From Thioclava sp. ES.031 (GTDB taxonomy: Bacteria > Pseudomonadota > Alphaproteobacteria > Rhodobacterales > Rhodobacteraceae): a DNA stretch of 64,000 bases. The notes beneath the pieces were generated by a model. It was not told the origin of the DNA. It saw nothing but the letters and a program-made list of their open reading frames with translations, and searched no databases. Below are positions 18,475 through 27,476 of this stretch, piece after piece. The translations under genes and the position numbers were made by a program. The DNA lies in contig NZ_PDJO01000001.1 of the NCBI RefSeq assembly GCF_002563775.1, forward strand, positions 816,001-880,000, in the 5' to 3' direction. Position 1 is the first letter of the stretch. Each line of letters starts with the position of its first letter.

Positions 18475-19350
18475 ATGAGCGAACGAAAACTGCGGGTCGG
18501 TGCGGCGCAATTCGCCAGCGAGATCGGCGATGTCGATGCCAATATGGACCGCCATCTCGACTGGATCGCGCAAGGCCACGAGGCGGGGCTCGACCTGCTG
18601 GTCATGCCCGAGTTGTCGCTCACCGGTCATTATGGACCCGAACGGCTGCTCGAATCCGCGATGCGCCGCAACGACCCGCGGCTCAAGCGGCTGGCCGAGG
18701 CTGCGGGCGATATGGCCGTCGTGCTCGGCTTCATCGAGGAAGGCTCGGCCGCGCAGTTCTATAACGCCTCGGCTCTGGTGCAGAACGGCAGAATGCGCCA
18801 CCTGCATCGCAAGGTGAACCTGCCGACCTATGGCAAGCTCGAAGAGGGCAAATACTATGCCTCGGGCCGTTTCGTCGAAACCTACAGTCTCGACGACGAT
18901 TGGTGTGCGGGTCTGCTGATCTGCGCCGATATCTGGAACCCTGCGCTGGTGCATCTGAGCTTTTTGCATGGCGCGACCCTGCTGATGTGCCCGGTCAGTT
19001 CCGGCGTCGAGGCGGTGGGGGTAGACTTCGACAATCCCGGCGGCTGGGCGCTGACGATGCGCTTCTACTCGATGATGTACGGCGCGCCCTCGATCATGGT
19101 GAACCGCACCGGGGTCGAACGCGATCTGACCTTCTGGGGCGGCTCGCGCATTCTCGACCCGTTCGGGCGCGAGCTGGCCGTGGCGGGCAGCGAGGAAGAG
19201 CTGATCGTCGCCGAACTGAATTTCAACGAAGTGCGGCGCGCGCGCCACCTGCTGCCCACGGTGCGCGACAGCAATATCTCTCTCGTGATGCGCGAGACGA
19301 ACCGGCTGATCTCCAAGCTGGGCGTGCCCGATTTCGTGCGCGAGGACTGA
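18475..19350 (+). CDS. carbon-nitrogen hydrolase (nitrilase superfamily)
   Basis: The 291-aa cytoplasmic enzyme cleaves a C-N bond (amide, N-carbamoyl or nitrile). The Glu-Lys-Cys triad is visible in MPELSLTGHYG (Glu46), HRKVNLPTYG (Lys about 112) and LLICADIWNP (Cys about 147). The start follows an AAGGGAGCC ribosome-binding site. It is placed after an osmoprotectant-type importer and before an MmgE/PrpD gene, suggesting hydrolysis of an imported amide-bearing compound. The exact substrate cannot be deduced. Confidence 0.88.
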   Translation: MSERKLRVGAAQFASEIGDVDANMDRHLDWIAQGHEAGLDLLVMPELSLTGHYGPERLLESAMRRNDPRLKRLAEAAGDMAVVLGFIEEGSAAQFYNASALVQNGRMRHLHRKVNLPTYGKLEEGKYYASGRFVETYSLDDDWCAGLLICADIWNPALVHLSFLHGATLLMCPVSSGVEAVGVDFDNPGGWALTMRFYSMMYGAPSIMVNRTGVERDLTFWGGSRILDPFGRELAVAGSEEELIVAELNFNEVRRARHLLPTVRDSNISLVMRETNRLISKLGVPDFVRED

Positions 19351-19381
19351 TCCCGACCTCTTCTGTTTCCGGACACCGAAC

Positions 19382-20713
19382 ATGGGTCTTCCCGTCTCTG
19401 ACTTCATCCACGAGCTGCAATGGCAGGATCTTCCGCCCGACGTGCGCAGCTTTGCACGGCGCTGGCTTCTCGATCTGATCGGCGTCGCGGCTGGTGGCAG
19501 CCAGACCCCGCTCTCCGGGATCATCCGCGACCATGCCGCGCAACAGTTCGGGGCGGGCGGGCCTGCGGCGCGGATGCTGTTCGACGGGCGCGCCGTCAGC
19601 CCCGTCGGTGCGGCTCTGGCGGGCGGGATGACGATCGACGCTCTCGACGCCCATGACGGGCACAAGCTCACCAAGGGGCATGTCGGCTGCGGCGTTCTGC
19701 CGGCGCTGCTGGCCTTGAGCGAGGCCGAGGGGCGCCGTGGTGCGGAAGAGTTCCTGACCGCGCTGGTGATCGGCTATGAGATCGGCACCCGAGCGGGGAT
19801 CGCCTTGCACGCCTCCGTGCCCGATTACCACACTTCGGGAGCATGGATCGCGCTGGCCACCGCCGCGCTTGGGGCCCGTGCCCTGGGCCTGAGCCGGGCG
19901 CAGATCCGCGAGGCGATCGGCATCGCCGAATTTCACGGGCCCCGCAGCCAGATGATGCGCTGCATCGACCACCCGACCATGCTCAAGGACGGTTCGGGCT
20001 GGGGCGCGATGGCCGGGGTCTCCGCCGCCTATCTCGCGCAGGCCGGGTTCACCGGAGCGCCAGCGTTGACCGTCGAAGCTGAGGCGCAGGCCTCGCTTTG
20101 GGGGGATCTGGGCACGCGCTGGCGCATCTTCGAGCAGTATTTCAAACATTTCCCGGTCTGCCGCTGGGCGCAGCCCTCGGTGCGCGCGGTGCTCGATCTC
20201 AAGGCAGCCCATGCGCTCGGGCCCGATCAGGTCTCGCGGATCGAGATCACCACGTTCCACGAGGCGATCCGGCTCGCCGTGCGCCACCCGCGCAACACCG
20301 AAGAGGCGCAATATTCGACGGCCTACCCGGTGGCCGCGGCGCTCGCCCGCGGCGATCTCGGACCGGCGGAGGTTGCCATCGAGGCGCTGCACGACCCTGA
20401 TATCGACGCGCTTGCCGCGCGGATCGGCTTTGCGGAGTCGGAGGCGTTCAACGCCGCTTTCCCGGCCCGCCGCTTCGCCGATGTCACGCTGGTGCTCAAG
20501 GATGGTCGCCGCTTGACCTCGGGGCCGACAGAGGCGGAAGGCGACCCGGAAACCCCGACCTCCGATGCGACGCTGCACGAAAAGTTCCATGCCTATGCCA
20601 ACCCGGTCCTCGGTCGCGAGCGCAGTCAGGCGGTCGAGGCGGCGGTCGACGGGCTTGGGGCGGGTGGTGCGCTATCGACGCTGCTCGACCTCATCCTAGA
20701 GCCTGCGTGTTGA
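19382..20713 (+). CDS. MmgE/PrpD family protein
   Basis: The 443-aa protein belongs to the family of 2-methylcitrate dehydratase, cis-aconitate decarboxylase and iminodisuccinate epimerase, which act on carboxylic acids. Family blocks include the helical opening DVRSFARRWLLDLIGVAAGG, the catalytic-region segments DALDAHDGHKLTKGHVGCG and FKHFPVCRWAQPS, and an N-terminal all-helical domain followed by an alpha/beta lid. It lies 31 bp after the nitrilase gene. It converges with the minus-strand glxA-ydiJ operon. Confidence 0.85.
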   Translation: MGLPVSDFIHELQWQDLPPDVRSFARRWLLDLIGVAAGGSQTPLSGIIRDHAAQQFGAGGPAARMLFDGRAVSPVGAALAGGMTIDALDAHDGHKLTKGHVGCGVLPALLALSEAEGRRGAEEFLTALVIGYEIGTRAGIALHASVPDYHTSGAWIALATAALGARALGLSRAQIREAIGIAEFHGPRSQMMRCIDHPTMLKDGSGWGAMAGVSAAYLAQAGFTGAPALTVEAEAQASLWGDLGTRWRIFEQYFKHFPVCRWAQPSVRAVLDLKAAHALGPDQVSRIEITTFHEAIRLAVRHPRNTEEAQYSTAYPVAAALARGDLGPAEVAIEALHDPDIDALAARIGFAESEAFNAAFPARRFADVTLVLKDGRRLTSGPTEAEGDPETPTSDATLHEKFHAYANPVLGRERSQAVEAAVDGLGAGGALSTLLDLILEPAC

Positions 20714-20720
20714 GGGCCGG

Positions 20721-21728
20721 TCAGCCGCCTGACTTCTGGCGGCGCTCTGATCCCGGGCTATGGCCGAAGGTCCGTCGATAGGCGCTGCCCAGATGCGAGG
20801 CCGAGACGAAACCGCAACGCAGGGCGATCGTCGCGATCGGTTCGGAGGTTTCCTTCAGCAGCCGTTGTGCCTCTTTTAGACGTAGCCGTACGTAGAATTG
20901 TTTCGGCGTCATTTTGAAATGCTTGTGCCAGAGCCGCTCCATATGGCGCAGCGAGAGGTTGCACTGCTTGGCGATATCGCTGATCTCGAGCAAAAGTTCG
21001 AGGTTCTGTTCCATCAGGCGGATCGCCGCGTTGATCCGCTCGTCGCGCACCCCGTAGCGCCATTTGGTCTCCATGCGCTGAAATTCCTGCGGGCCGCGGA
21101 TCCGGCTGTGCAGGAATTGCTCGGCCACCTCGGCCGCCAGTGTGCCGCCGATATCCGTCGCGATCTGTTCCAGCATCAGATCGATCGCGGCAATCCCGCC
21201 GGCGCAGGTCCAGCGGTTGCGATCGCGGACATAGATTTCGCGGCAGGTGTCGATCATCGGGAATTCCTCGGCGAACTGGCCCAGAGACTCCCAATGCAAC
21301 GTGCAACGATAGCCATCGAGAAGCCCGGCCCGCGCGAGCACGAAGGACCCGTTGCTCAGCGCCCCGATCGGTTTGCCGGTGATCGCGAAACGCTGCAGAA
21401 AGCGGGTCGCGGTCCTGTCGCGCAGGTTCTCGATATCGAGGCTGGCCACGATGAAGACGCGGTCGAGTTCGGGCGCGAGGGCCAGAGCTTCGGTCTCCAG
21501 CTTGAACCCGTTACTCGCACTGATGCCGCCACCGGTGCTCGAGAGCAGGTGCAATTCGTAGAAGGTCTGTCCCGCCAGTCGATTGGCGGCACGGAACGGC
21601 TCGCTCGCCGAGACACAGGCCATCATCGAGAAGCTTGGAAAGAGCAGGATACCGATGCGCATCGGACGCGCCCGGTCGCCACACGGCTGCGGTTTCTCAG
21701 GTTGTTTATCTGCAGACGCGTCGATCAT
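20721..21728 (-). CDS. GlxA-family AraC-type transcriptional regulator
   Basis: The 335-aa protein combines an N-terminal DJ-1/class-I glutaminase-like domain (RIGILLFPSFSMMACVSASE, about 24-190) with a C-terminal AraC HTH pair (LSLRHMERLWHKHFKMTP and IATIALRCGFVSASHLGSAYR). This architecture is shared by GbdR, SouR and CdhR, which sense betaine, sarcosine and carnitine, so it suits the quaternary-amine importer on the facing strand. Its ATG overlaps the ydiJ stop by four bases. An internal ATG at codon 23 is an alternative start, since neither has a clear ribosome-binding site. Confidence 0.88.
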   Translation of the reverse strand: MIDASADKQPEKPQPCGDRARPMRIGILLFPSFSMMACVSASEPFRAANRLAGQTFYELHLLSSTGGGISASNGFKLETEALALAPELDRVFIVASLDIENLRDRTATRFLQRFAITGKPIGALSNGSFVLARAGLLDGYRCTLHWESLGQFAEEFPMIDTCREIYVRDRNRWTCAGGIAAIDLMLEQIATDIGGTLAAEVAEQFLHSRIRGPQEFQRMETKWRYGVRDERINAAIRLMEQNLELLLEISDIAKQCNLSLRHMERLWHKHFKMTPKQFYVRLRLKEAQRLLKETSEPIATIALRCGFVSASHLGSAYRRTFGHSPGSERRQKSGG

Positions 21729-24700
21729 CGCGCATCATTGGTCGCGGAACGGCGCGATTGCAAGATGCCGGGGGCGCCTTGCTCCGGCGCAGATTTGCGC
21801 AGCAGATCCAGCAGCACCTGCAACGGGTGGCGCAAGCTGACCCCGTCGATCTCGCGCACCTGACAGCGGCACGAAAAACCGTCCGCCATCAGTTTGTCGG
21901 CAGCCTTCGGCGTGTTGATCTGCCCGGCCCAGCTCGTCGCGTAGATCTTCTCGGAGAGCGTGCGGTTCTCGGTCTCGTGCCCGAACGTGCCCGCCATGCC
22001 GCAGCACCCGACCCGGCCGATTTCGATATTCACCCCGAGGGCGGAAAAGACCTCCGTCCAGGCGGCGACCGCCTTCGGCGCAATTGCGCGTTCCGTGCAA
22101 TGCGGCAGGAGGGTATAGCGCGCCGCCTCGGCCAGTTTCGGCAGATCGGCACAGCGCGTGGCGAGCCATTCCTGTAAAATCTGCACCTTGGGAAGATCGG
22201 CCTTCGGCAGGAACGCCGCATAGTCGGAGCGATAGGTCAGCGCCATCGACGGGTCGAGCCCGACGAGGTCCACCCCGCATGCCTCCAACTGCCGCAGCTT
22301 TGCGGCATGTCGTGCAGCGACCCGTTGGAAGGCGCCGAGAAACCCATGCACATGCAGCGGCTTTCCGTTCGGCTGAAAGCGCGCAAGCGAGGGTTGGAAG
22401 CCGAGCCATTGCAGCAAGTCGATTGCGTCGAGCAGCAACTGCGTCTCGTAGTGTTGGGTAAACGCGTCGGGCACGATCACCACGGTCTTGGCCCGCTCTT
22501 GCGCCGACAGGGCCCGCAAGCGGTTCGGATCGGCAAAACCGACGCCACGGTGCGCCAATTCCTTGCTCAGGTTCAGGGTCGAAAGCTTTGGCGTATGCAC
22601 CAGACCGACCAGTCGGGTCAGCGGCGTGACACTCGCGAGATTGGCCAGGCGCGGAACGCGGGCGAGCCACGGCAACAGCGGCTCCAGCCGCGCGACGAGA
22701 TGATGACGCAGCGGGCGCAGGTAGCGCCCGTGATAGAGTTCGAGGAACTTCGCCCGGAAGCTTGGCACATCGACTTTCACGGGGCAGCCACCGGTGCAGG
22801 ATTTGCAGGCCAGGCAGGTCGACATCGACTCCATCACCTGATGCGAGACATCGTCCTTGCGCGATCCGAGCGAGGCCCGGATCCGTGCGGGCAGGTGGCG
22901 AAGGGGCGACCCGCTGCGCAGCGCCCGTGCCTCGGCCAGCGGGTCCACACCCGCCAGAGACAGTTGCCGCAGCCAGTCCCGCATCAATTGCGCGCGGCCT
23001 TTGGGGGATTGCTTACGGTCGCGGGTCGCTTTCCACGAGGGGCACATCGCCTCGTCCGGGTCCCAGTTGAAGCACAGCCCGTTGCCATTGCAATGCATCG
23101 CATTGTCCGTCGCATCGCGGACGGTCTGCGCGATCACGCGGTCACTCTGTCCCTTGGTCGGCACCGCATCGACAGCCAGCAGGCGGCCATCTTTCGGGGC
23201 TGCGATCTTTCCCGGATTGAACTGGTTGCGCGGATCGAAAACGGCTTTCACCGCCTGCAAGGCCGGGTAGAGATCACCGAAGAATTCCGGCGAGAACTCG
23301 GAGCGCACGCCCTTGCCGTGCTCGCCCCAGAGCAGCCCGCCATAGCGTTTCGTCAGTGCGACGACCTGCTCGGTAATCTCGCGGATCAGCGCCTCCGATC
23401 CGTCTTCGCGCATGTCGAGGGCAGGGCGGACATGCAGCACCCCGGCATCGACATGGCCGAACATCCCGTAATCGAGCCCGCGCGCGTCGAGAACCGCGCG
23501 GAACTCGGCGATGAAATCCGCAAGATGTTCCGGCGGGACGGCGGTGTCCTCGACGAAGGCCACCGGACGCCGGTCGCCCTGCATGTTGCCCAGAAGACCG
23601 ACCGCGCGTTTGCGCATCTGCCAGAGCCGCGCGACAGAAGCACCACCGCGCGCAAGGGTATGGCCGCGCCGCGCCGGGTTGGGCTCTGCCGCGATCGCCG
23701 AGGTGAGCTGGTCGACCGCGCGGTCGAGCGCGTCGAGGCTGTCGGCGGTGAACTCGACGAGATTGACGCCTTTCGCAAGGCCCTGCGGGTCTTCCGGGAA
23801 GAACTCCGCCACGCTCGTCCAGATACTGTCTTGCTGAGCGAGCGAGAGGACCCGCTCGTCGATGGTTTCGATCGACGCGGGATCGGAGCGCATCAGGACC
23901 TGCGCATCGCGCAGGGCCGCGTCGAAACTGTCATAGCGCAGGGTGATGAGCGCCGAGTGGGCCGGGATCGGCAACACGCTCAGCTCCGCCTCGGCGATGA
24001 AGCCCAGCGTGCCTTCGGAACCGCAGAGCACAGCGTTCAGGTCGAGCCCGCCATCTGCGGGGCGCAGATGCGCGAGGTCATACCCGGTCAAGCAGCGATT
24101 GAGCGGCGGAAAGACCCGCTCGATCGCCTCGGCATTTTCGCGCGCGATCCGGTCGAGCGTCTGATGAATCCGTCCGGGCAGCCCGGGCCGCGCCTGTGCC
24201 GCGGCGAGCCCGTCCCGATCCAGCGGCTCCGAGCGCAGCACCGTGCCATCCGAGAGCACCATCGTCAGCGCGCGCACATGATCGCGGGTCTTGCCGTAGC
24301 GGCACGAGCCTTGCCCGCTGGCATCGGTGGAAATCATTCCGCCGATCGTCGCCCGGTTCGAGGTCGACAGTTCGGGCGCGAAGAACAGCCCATGCGGCGC
24401 CAGGGCCGCGTTGAGCTGATCCTTGACCACGCCGGGTTCGACCCGCACGCGCCGCGCCACCGGGTCGATCTCGAGAATCCGGTTCATGTGCCGCGAGAGG
24501 TCTACCAGAACGCCATCGGTCAGAGACTGCCCGTTGGTTCCGGTCCCGCCCCCACGCGGTGCGATGTGCAACTCGGCAAAACGCACCTCGGAGAGAAGTT
24601 TGGTGATCCGCACCAGATCGTCGCGATTGCGCGGATACAGAACCGCCTGCGGTTCGATCTGGTAGATCGAATTGTCCGTGGCCATGACCGTGCGATCCGC

Positions 24701-24805
24701 GGCTCCGGTCGCGATGTCGCCAGCGAAGCCGCGCGCGCGCAACGCGGCGCAGAACGCGGTTGCGAGAGGGGGCTCGGGCTTTTGGACTGGCAGCGCGGGG
24801 ATCAT
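21725..24805 (-). CDS. ydiJ: YdiJ-type FAD/Fe-S D-2-hydroxyglutarate dehydrogenase
   Basis: The 1026-aa protein fuses an FAD-binding PP-loop domain (PRGGGTGTNGQSL, ELSTSNRATIGGMISTDASG), an FAD oxidase C-terminal domain (HVDAGVLHVRP, GEHGKG), a cysteine-bearing linker (CNGNGLCFNWDPDEAMCP), a 4Fe-4S motif (CLACKSCTGGCPVKVD) and a C-terminal CCG domain (GRVGCCGMAGTFGHE). This matches E. coli YdiJ end to end, including the opening MIPALP. YdiJ oxidises D-2-hydroxyglutarate to 2-oxoglutarate. It is co-transcribed with two hydrolases upstream and glxA downstream, so a specific catabolic use is possible. Confidence 0.9.
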   Translation of the reverse strand: MIPALPVQKPEPPLATAFCAALRARGFAGDIATGAADRTVMATDNSIYQIEPQAVLYPRNRDDLVRITKLLSEVRFAELHIAPRGGGTGTNGQSLTDGVLVDLSRHMNRILEIDPVARRVRVEPGVVKDQLNAALAPHGLFFAPELSTSNRATIGGMISTDASGQGSCRYGKTRDHVRALTMVLSDGTVLRSEPLDRDGLAAAQARPGLPGRIHQTLDRIARENAEAIERVFPPLNRCLTGYDLAHLRPADGGLDLNAVLCGSEGTLGFIAEAELSVLPIPAHSALITLRYDSFDAALRDAQVLMRSDPASIETIDERVLSLAQQDSIWTSVAEFFPEDPQGLAKGVNLVEFTADSLDALDRAVDQLTSAIAAEPNPARRGHTLARGGASVARLWQMRKRAVGLLGNMQGDRRPVAFVEDTAVPPEHLADFIAEFRAVLDARGLDYGMFGHVDAGVLHVRPALDMREDGSEALIREITEQVVALTKRYGGLLWGEHGKGVRSEFSPEFFGDLYPALQAVKAVFDPRNQFNPGKIAAPKDGRLLAVDAVPTKGQSDRVIAQTVRDATDNAMHCNGNGLCFNWDPDEAMCPSWKATRDRKQSPKGRAQLMRDWLRQLSLAGVDPLAEARALRSGSPLRHLPARIRASLGSRKDDVSHQVMESMSTCLACKSCTGGCPVKVDVPSFRAKFLELYHGRYLRPLRHHLVARLEPLLPWLARVPRLANLASVTPLTRLVGLVHTPKLSTLNLSKELAHRGVGFADPNRLRALSAQERAKTVVIVPDAFTQHYETQLLLDAIDLLQWLGFQPSLARFQPNGKPLHVHGFLGAFQRVAARHAAKLRQLEACGVDLVGLDPSMALTYRSDYAAFLPKADLPKVQILQEWLATRCADLPKLAEAARYTLLPHCTERAIAPKAVAAWTEVFSALGVNIEIGRVGCCGMAGTFGHETENRTLSEKIYATSWAGQINTPKAADKLMADGFSCRCQVREIDGVSLRHPLQVLLDLLRKSAPEQGAPGILQSRRSATNDAR

Positions 24806-24856
24806 GATCGCAAATGGCGTGACGGCCCGAGGCACGATGCCCCGGGCCGCATAGGG

Positions 24857-25837
24857 TCAGGCGCTATGCGCGCGGATGCCTGCGTCGATGACCGAGATCA
24901 TCGACTGGAACACCGGGTGGTCGGCCTGCATCTGCTGACCATGTTCCATCCCGTCGATGATCACGGCCGTCTCGCCTTTCTCGCCGGGATAGACTGCGTA
25001 GAGCCGTTCCGACTCTTCGGGCATATGCAGCGTGTTCTGCTTGCCGTGAATAATCAGTGCCGGCGGGAAGGTGCCGCTGACCGAGGTCAGCTCGGCTTCG
25101 GGATCGAAGGCGATATAGCTCTTGTAGGACTTTGCGGTGACATGGCTGCAGCCCGGCCAGTGATCGACCCCGCCCACATCGGTGTAATCGCCCAGCTGAA
25201 CGTCGACATAGGCCTGCGTGGCCGGATCGAGCGGATAATAGCCAAGCTTGGTCGCCTCGGTGCCGGTGTCGAAGGGCGGGATCGCCGCGTCGTCATCCAG
25301 CGCTTTGAGGGCGGCATCCGCGCCTGCGCGATCCGCGCGCAGACCCTGCAGCGCCGACAGCTTGGTGTAGTTCATCGGCACGTAGAACGGCACCTGCTCG
25401 GCGCTTCTGCGGGCCAGCTCGGTGATCGCGGCGAGGCTCGCGACCGAGCCCATCGCCCAGGAGGCGACCGCAGGCATCCGCTCGAAACGGGCCCGCGTCC
25501 ATTCGATCAGCGCGAGAAGCTCGGTCTTCTGATCCTCAAGGCTGACATTGGTCACGGTTTGCGCACCGGTCTTGGTGGTGTTGCGCGCGTCCTTGTTCGT
25601 GAAGAAGCCCGAGACGTCATAGGTCGTGACACGGTAGCCAAGCCCGGCAAGCGCCTTGCCGACAAGCTGGCCATACATCGACACGCCACCGGTGAACCCG
25701 GAGTTGAACACGACGGGCGGCAGCGCGCGCGCTGCATCATCGAGCTCTTCGGGGCGGAAAATGAAGCCACGCAGCTCGCAGGTTCCATCCGCGAATTCAA
25801 CGGGGAAGCTGAATTCTTCTTCGATTACCTTGGTCAT
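24857..25837 (-). CDS. alpha/beta hydrolase
   Basis: The 326-aa cytoplasmic protein has the early strand-loop block LPPVVFNSGFTGGVSMYGQ, a nucleophile-elbow region ASWAMGSVASLAA with Met where Ser-centred elbows usually read GxSxG, a late acid region and His in DGMEHGQQM. The weak elbow makes the catalytic residue uncertain. The start MTKVIEEEFSF was chosen over an upstream ATG because it lies just after the preceding gene's stop. It sits between the amidohydrolase (10-bp gap) and ydiJ. I cannot assign a substrate. Confidence 0.72.
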   Translation of the reverse strand: MTKVIEEEFSFPVEFADGTCELRGFIFRPEELDDAARALPPVVFNSGFTGGVSMYGQLVGKALAGLGYRVTTYDVSGFFTNKDARNTTKTGAQTVTNVSLEDQKTELLALIEWTRARFERMPAVASWAMGSVASLAAITELARRSAEQVPFYVPMNYTKLSALQGLRADRAGADAALKALDDDAAIPPFDTGTEATKLGYYPLDPATQAYVDVQLGDYTDVGGVDHWPGCSHVTAKSYKSYIAFDPEAELTSVSGTFPPALIIHGKQNTLHMPEESERLYAVYPGEKGETAVIIDGMEHGQQMQADHPVFQSMISVIDAGIRAHSA

Positions 25838-25847
25838 CTTTCTGCTT

Positions 25848-26750
25848 TCATTGATGAGGTGGGAAAATCTCGTGCCGCGCGCCATTCAAAAGGCGCTCGG
25901 CCGAAATGCCGGTGTGTTGCGCGGCGAGTTCGGCCAGCCGGGCAACATAGTCGAAGGCGCCGCGCGGCGAGAATTGCGCCGCGTAGTCGCGCCCGGTCTG
26001 ATCCTTGCCGACATGCGGCGCGTCGCTCGCCTGCAGCAAAACCCGTTCCGGGCCGAGTGCGTCGAGGACCTCCAGCAGGAAGGGCAGGGTGGTCTCGGGG
26101 TCGGTCGTCGTGCGGTAGCCCGGCCCCTTGAACCAGACCGTCCCGCGCTGCGCGGCCTCGGCGAGCAGGGCCTTGAAGGCCGCGTCCTGTGCTCCGCGCG
26201 CAGGGCGGCAATTGCCCAGATGGTCGATCACCACGCGCAGGCCTTGCGGCAATTGCCGCAACACGCGCAGGCTCGTCTCGGGCTCTTGCGCATAGATATG
26301 GATATGCTGATCGGGCCGCAGCCGCGCCCAGAGCGACGTCCAGTCCGGCGTCGCGTAGTCACTCGGCCCGACGCTTTCGGGCGCCGCATCATGCAGCACG
26401 ACGCGCACGCCCGCGACCTGCGGATGGTTCAGGCGGTCTGCGGTGGCGTAGCCGGGATCGGCCAGGATCGTGCCGACCAGCCGGATTTTCCCATAGCGTT
26501 CGGGGTCTCGCGCCTGCAGCTTTTTCAGTTCAGCAAAAGAGGAAAATACGTTCTCGGAATCGGGCAGGATGCTCAGATGCACGTTGTTGATGAGCGTCGG
26601 CACGATCCCGTCCCGGAGCAAACCATCCAGATAGCCGGTCAGAGATTGCGCCGCGGGCCGGGCATAGGGCAGCGCATCGGCAACACGCGAAAGATCCTCA
26701 TCCGAATAAAGATGAACATGTGCGTCGATGAGGATGTCGTTCGGCTGCAT
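25848..26750 (-). CDS. amidohydrolase-family TIM-barrel hydrolase (PF04909 type)
   Basis: The 300-aa protein has the N-terminal metal-ligand motif IDAHVHLY (HxH), a mid-sequence VIDHLGN, and a C-terminal LLQASDAPH Asp, as in 2-pyrone-4,6-dicarboxylate lactonase-like hydrolases or decarboxylases. The first gene of a minus-strand operon, it is followed by the alpha/beta hydrolase, ydiJ and glxA. It probably opens a lactone or hydrolyses an amide in a catabolic route whose later step yields a 2-hydroxyacid. That pathway reading is inference. Confidence 0.78.
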   Translation of the reverse strand: MQPNDILIDAHVHLYSDEDLSRVADALPYARPAAQSLTGYLDGLLRDGIVPTLINNVHLSILPDSENVFSSFAELKKLQARDPERYGKIRLVGTILADPGYATADRLNHPQVAGVRVVLHDAAPESVGPSDYATPDWTSLWARLRPDQHIHIYAQEPETSLRVLRQLPQGLRVVIDHLGNCRPARGAQDAAFKALLAEAAQRGTVWFKGPGYRTTTDPETTLPFLLEVLDALGPERVLLQASDAPHVGKDQTGRDYAAQFSPRGAFDYVARLAELAAQHTGISAERLLNGARHEIFPPHQ

Positions 26751-27058
26751 GACCGGTTTCCCTTTGTCTTTGCAGCACGATATCCGGCGCGATGCGCGGC
26801 GGGCTCCACAGGCTCGCCGTCAAATATCAAACAATCGACATGTTACGCCTCGCCCGGAGGCACCGCATCGCCATCGGGCGGTTCTCTTCCGAATGGGCTG
26901 CTCCCTTCGCTCGCGATTGCTTCACGCAAAGGGGAACGGGCGCGACTTCAATGTCGATGCGGAACACGTATCTTTATAAGTGGTCTGGGGGCAGTTGAGC
27001 GACCTTCAAATCGAAGTCACCGGGCCGGGAGCCCGCAAGGAATGTCAGGAGGTCCCCA
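26751..27058. other. 308-bp divergent intergenic region
   Basis: It separates the minus-strand hydrolase operon from the plus-strand flavin module and should hold both promoters. The only clear element is the AGGAGG at 27047-27052 that sets the FMN-bind start. No gene-like frame or strong palindrome was recognised. Confidence 0.45.
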
Positions 27059-27469
27059 ATGACGAGCAGGAAGTTTACAAGCGCACTATCAGGCACCGTT
27101 CTCGCCGTGCTGCTAAGTTCGACCGCAGCCTCGGCAGGCTTTTTCTCGAGCTTTTCACAGTCTCGCCAAATTCCCGCGAACGCTCATTTTCAGGATGGCA
27201 CTTGGACCGGGTCTCCGGTCCGCCAGTATTACGGCTATGTGCAGGTGCAAGCCCATGTGAAAAATGGGAAAATCGCCTCCATCGATATCCTGAGGTCGCC
27301 GACGGATCGCAGGACGAGCCGCTATATCAATAGCAAGGCGCTGCCGATGCTCGAACGCGAAATTGTCATGGCACAGAATACCAACGTCTCCTACATTTCC
27401 GGCGCAACGCTTACCAGCCAGGCGTTCCTGAATTCGGCAAATGATGCGCTGCTGAAATCGCTGAAATAG
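27059..27469 (+). CDS. exported FMN-binding domain protein (covalently flavinylated)
   Basis: The 136-aa precursor has a Sec signal peptide (LAVLLSSTAASA) and a single FMN-bind domain. The flavinylation site is YISGATLTSQAF, where the second Thr of the (S/T)GAT-x-T motif receives FMN through a phosphoester bond made by ApbE. The gene lies 7 bp before an apbE gene and ahead of an RnfD-like reductase, so it should be the extracytosolic one-electron carrier of that module, like RnfG/NqrC reduced to its flavin domain. The start is set by the AGGAGG ribosome-binding site. Confidence 0.88.
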   Translation: MTSRKFTSALSGTVLAVLLSSTAASAGFFSSFSQSRQIPANAHFQDGTWTGSPVRQYYGYVQVQAHVKNGKIASIDILRSPTDRRTSRYINSKALPMLEREIVMAQNTNVSYISGATLTSQAFLNSANDALLKSLK

Positions 27470-27476
27470 TCCGGCC

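Noticed and set aside
22307..26131. Very long plus-strand open frame (over 1200 codons) opposite ydiJ and its neighbours
   Set aside because: It runs antisense to three genes with clear domains, its translation is Arg/His/Gln-rich without motifs, and such frames are expected from GC-rich third positions.
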